The notes beneath the pieces were generated by a model. That model was given only the letters and a program-made list of their open reading frames with translations. It was not told where the DNA came from and ran no database searches. The position numbers and the translations under genes are program-made. Positions 63,088 to 64,000 of a stretch of DNA of 64,000 nt are shown here, piece after piece; position 1 is the stretch's first letter; every line of letters starts with the position of its first letter. Source of the DNA: SKKY01 sp965228015 (GTDB lineage Bacteria; Bacillota; Peptococcia; Peptococcales; SKKY01); assembly GCA_965228015.1 (NCBI GenBank), contig OZ245787.1:186001-250000 (forward strand), given 5' to 3'.

Positions 63088-64000
63088 ATGGCAAAAACTC
63101 TAAAAGAACTTCTTAAGGGACTTGAATTTGAATTGGTTCAGGGAAATATAAATCAGGAAATTTTATCTGTTTCCTATGATTCAAGAAAATGTAAGGATCA
63201 GAGTGTCTTTGTGGCAATATCAGGTTTAGTTGCTGATGGCCATACATATATAACAGGGGCATTAAAATTTGGGGCGAAAGTAGTAGTTGCTAGTAAAAAA
63301 ATTGATTTACCTAAAGACATTACTATTATAAAGGTAGAGGATACAAGAAAAGCTCTGGCTGTTATAGGGGGTAATTTTTATGAAAATCCCTTTGAGAAAA
63401 TGAAAGTTGTAGGCATAACAGGTACAAATGGTAAAACCACAACAATTCATATACTCAAATCTATCTATGAAAAAGCTGGATATAAAACAGGCCTTATTGG
63501 TACAATTGGAGCTAGTGCAGGTAATATGGTTATTCCATGTAAAAACACAACTCCTGAGTCTTTGGATTTGCAGCATATTTTATTTCAAATGGTTAATGAA
63601 GGTGTAGAGTATTGCTTTATTGAAGTATCTTCTCATGCTCTTGGTTTAGACAGGATTTTTGCAACTAAGTTTTATGCAGCTTTATACACTAATCTTTCCC
63701 CAGATCATATGGAATTTCATAAAGATATGGAAGATTACTATAACACTAAGAAAAAATTGTTTTTTATGTCAGATAACTTTAATATTATAAATATTGATGA
63801 TCTTTGGGGTAAAAGACTTTTTGGTGAATTAAAGGGTTTGGATAAAGAATTAATTACTTATAGTATTGAAGAGAAAAGTGATTTTCAGGCAGAACTAATC
63901 GAATACAGTCCATCTGGAGTTACCTATGATTTGAATTATTCAGGTTTTTCCGGGGGAATAGATTTGAATCTTCCTGGGAAAGTTAATGTCTATAATTCTC
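63088..64000 (+). CDS. murE: UDP-MurNAc-tripeptide synthetase MurE, 3' end beyond window
   Basis: Adds the third amino acid of the stem peptide. ATG 63088 after GGGGGAAGG. SVSYDSRKCKDQSVFVAI, P-loop VGITGTNGKTTTIHIL near 110, NTTPESLDLQ, IEVSSHALGLDRIF and TNLSPDHMEFHKDMEDYY identify MurE. About 304 codons are present; the C-terminal domain, which decides between lysine and diaminopimelate, is outside. It is separated by about 30 kb from murF and the rest of the dcw operon. Intact so far. Confidence 0.95.
   Translation, partial: MAKTLKELLKGLEFELVQGNINQEILSVSYDSRKCKDQSVFVAISGLVADGHTYITGALKFGAKVVVASKKIDLPKDITIIKVEDTRKALAVIGGNFYENPFEKMKVVGITGTNGKTTTIHILKSIYEKAGYKTGLIGTIGASAGNMVIPCKNTTPESLDLQHILFQMVNEGVEYCFIEVSSHALGLDRIFATKFYAALYTNLSPDHMEFHKDMEDYYNTKKKLFFMSDNFNIINIDDLWGKRLFGELKGLDKELITYSIEEKSDFQAELIEYSPSGVTYDLNYSGFSGGIDLNLPGKVNVYNS

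Noticed and set aside
5..64000. TGA read as tryptophan (alternative genetic code)
   Set aside because: TGA serves as the stop in the tight overlaps nuoL/nuoM, nuoM/nuoN and murG/murC, and core genes use TGG for Trp throughout. Stops within genes also include TAA and TAG.

Overview
The window reads as the chromosome of an AT-rich, monoderm, anaerobic Clostridia-type bacterium (Bacillota). The evidence is the gene content and order: a SepF/DivIVA division system, a ylm cluster, an isoleucine T-box leader, DnaD- and DnaI-type replication genes, a PASTA-domain division PBP, and frequent GTG/TTG starts. The genus cannot be read from the sequence. The usual spoIIGA-sigE-sigG genes are not between ftsZ and nrdR, which hints at an asporogenous lineage.

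Layout. 1-4.6 kb: membrane-arm genes nuoL (cut by the window edge), nuoM and nuoN. 4.6-8 kb: a decayed stretch with a frameshifted yraN and a larA-type lactate racemase, a stump of an ABC-F ATPase, an IS3-family element, and the stump of a winged-helix gene. 8-13 kb: sbcDC and a Fic protein. 13-16 kb: broken 6-phosphogluconate dehydrogenase, intact zwf and a cyclase-family hydrolase. 16-22.4 kb: a serine-hydrolase lipoprotein split by a second kind of IS3 element, a chemoreceptor with one stop codon, and a broken FIST-GGDEF gene. 22.4-28.5 kb: a deacetylase and an M42 peptidase on the minus strand, then a P-loop ATPase, a DnaD-like gene, a DnaI-like gene, a broken M28-like lipoprotein and a small membrane protein.

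28.6-48.6 kb is the division and cell-wall block: mraZ-rsmH-ftsL-spoVD-murF-mraY-murD-ftsW-murG-murC-murB-ftsQ-ftsZ, then nrdR, pgeF, an HlyD-like gene, yggS, sepF, proC, yggT, broken ylmH and divIVA. murE lies apart at the right edge and no ftsA is seen. 48.6-53.4 kb holds the Ile T-box with ileS, and an ACT/DUF711 pair. 53.4-60.4 kb holds two ISL3-family elements, one carrying a nested IS3 copy, on either side of lspA-rluD-pyrR-fabK. The end has a broken comM, a Fur-family regulator, uspA and partial murE.

The main theme is recent gene decay. Eleven host genes or gene remnants and all five IS copies are damaged by single-base indels in homopolymers, by stop codons mostly explained by C:G to T:A transitions, or by IS insertion. 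Essential cell-wall, division and tRNA-synthetase genes are clean; the only casualty inside the division block is ylmH. Most lesions can be undone by eye by changing one base, so the losses are young. I saw no CRISPR array, prophage, defence island, tRNA or rRNA. No clearly new biological system was found. The strongest unexplained signals are the lesion pattern, several long perfect palindromes (two inside essential genes), and an IS3 copy without a target duplication joining two unrelated gene stumps.
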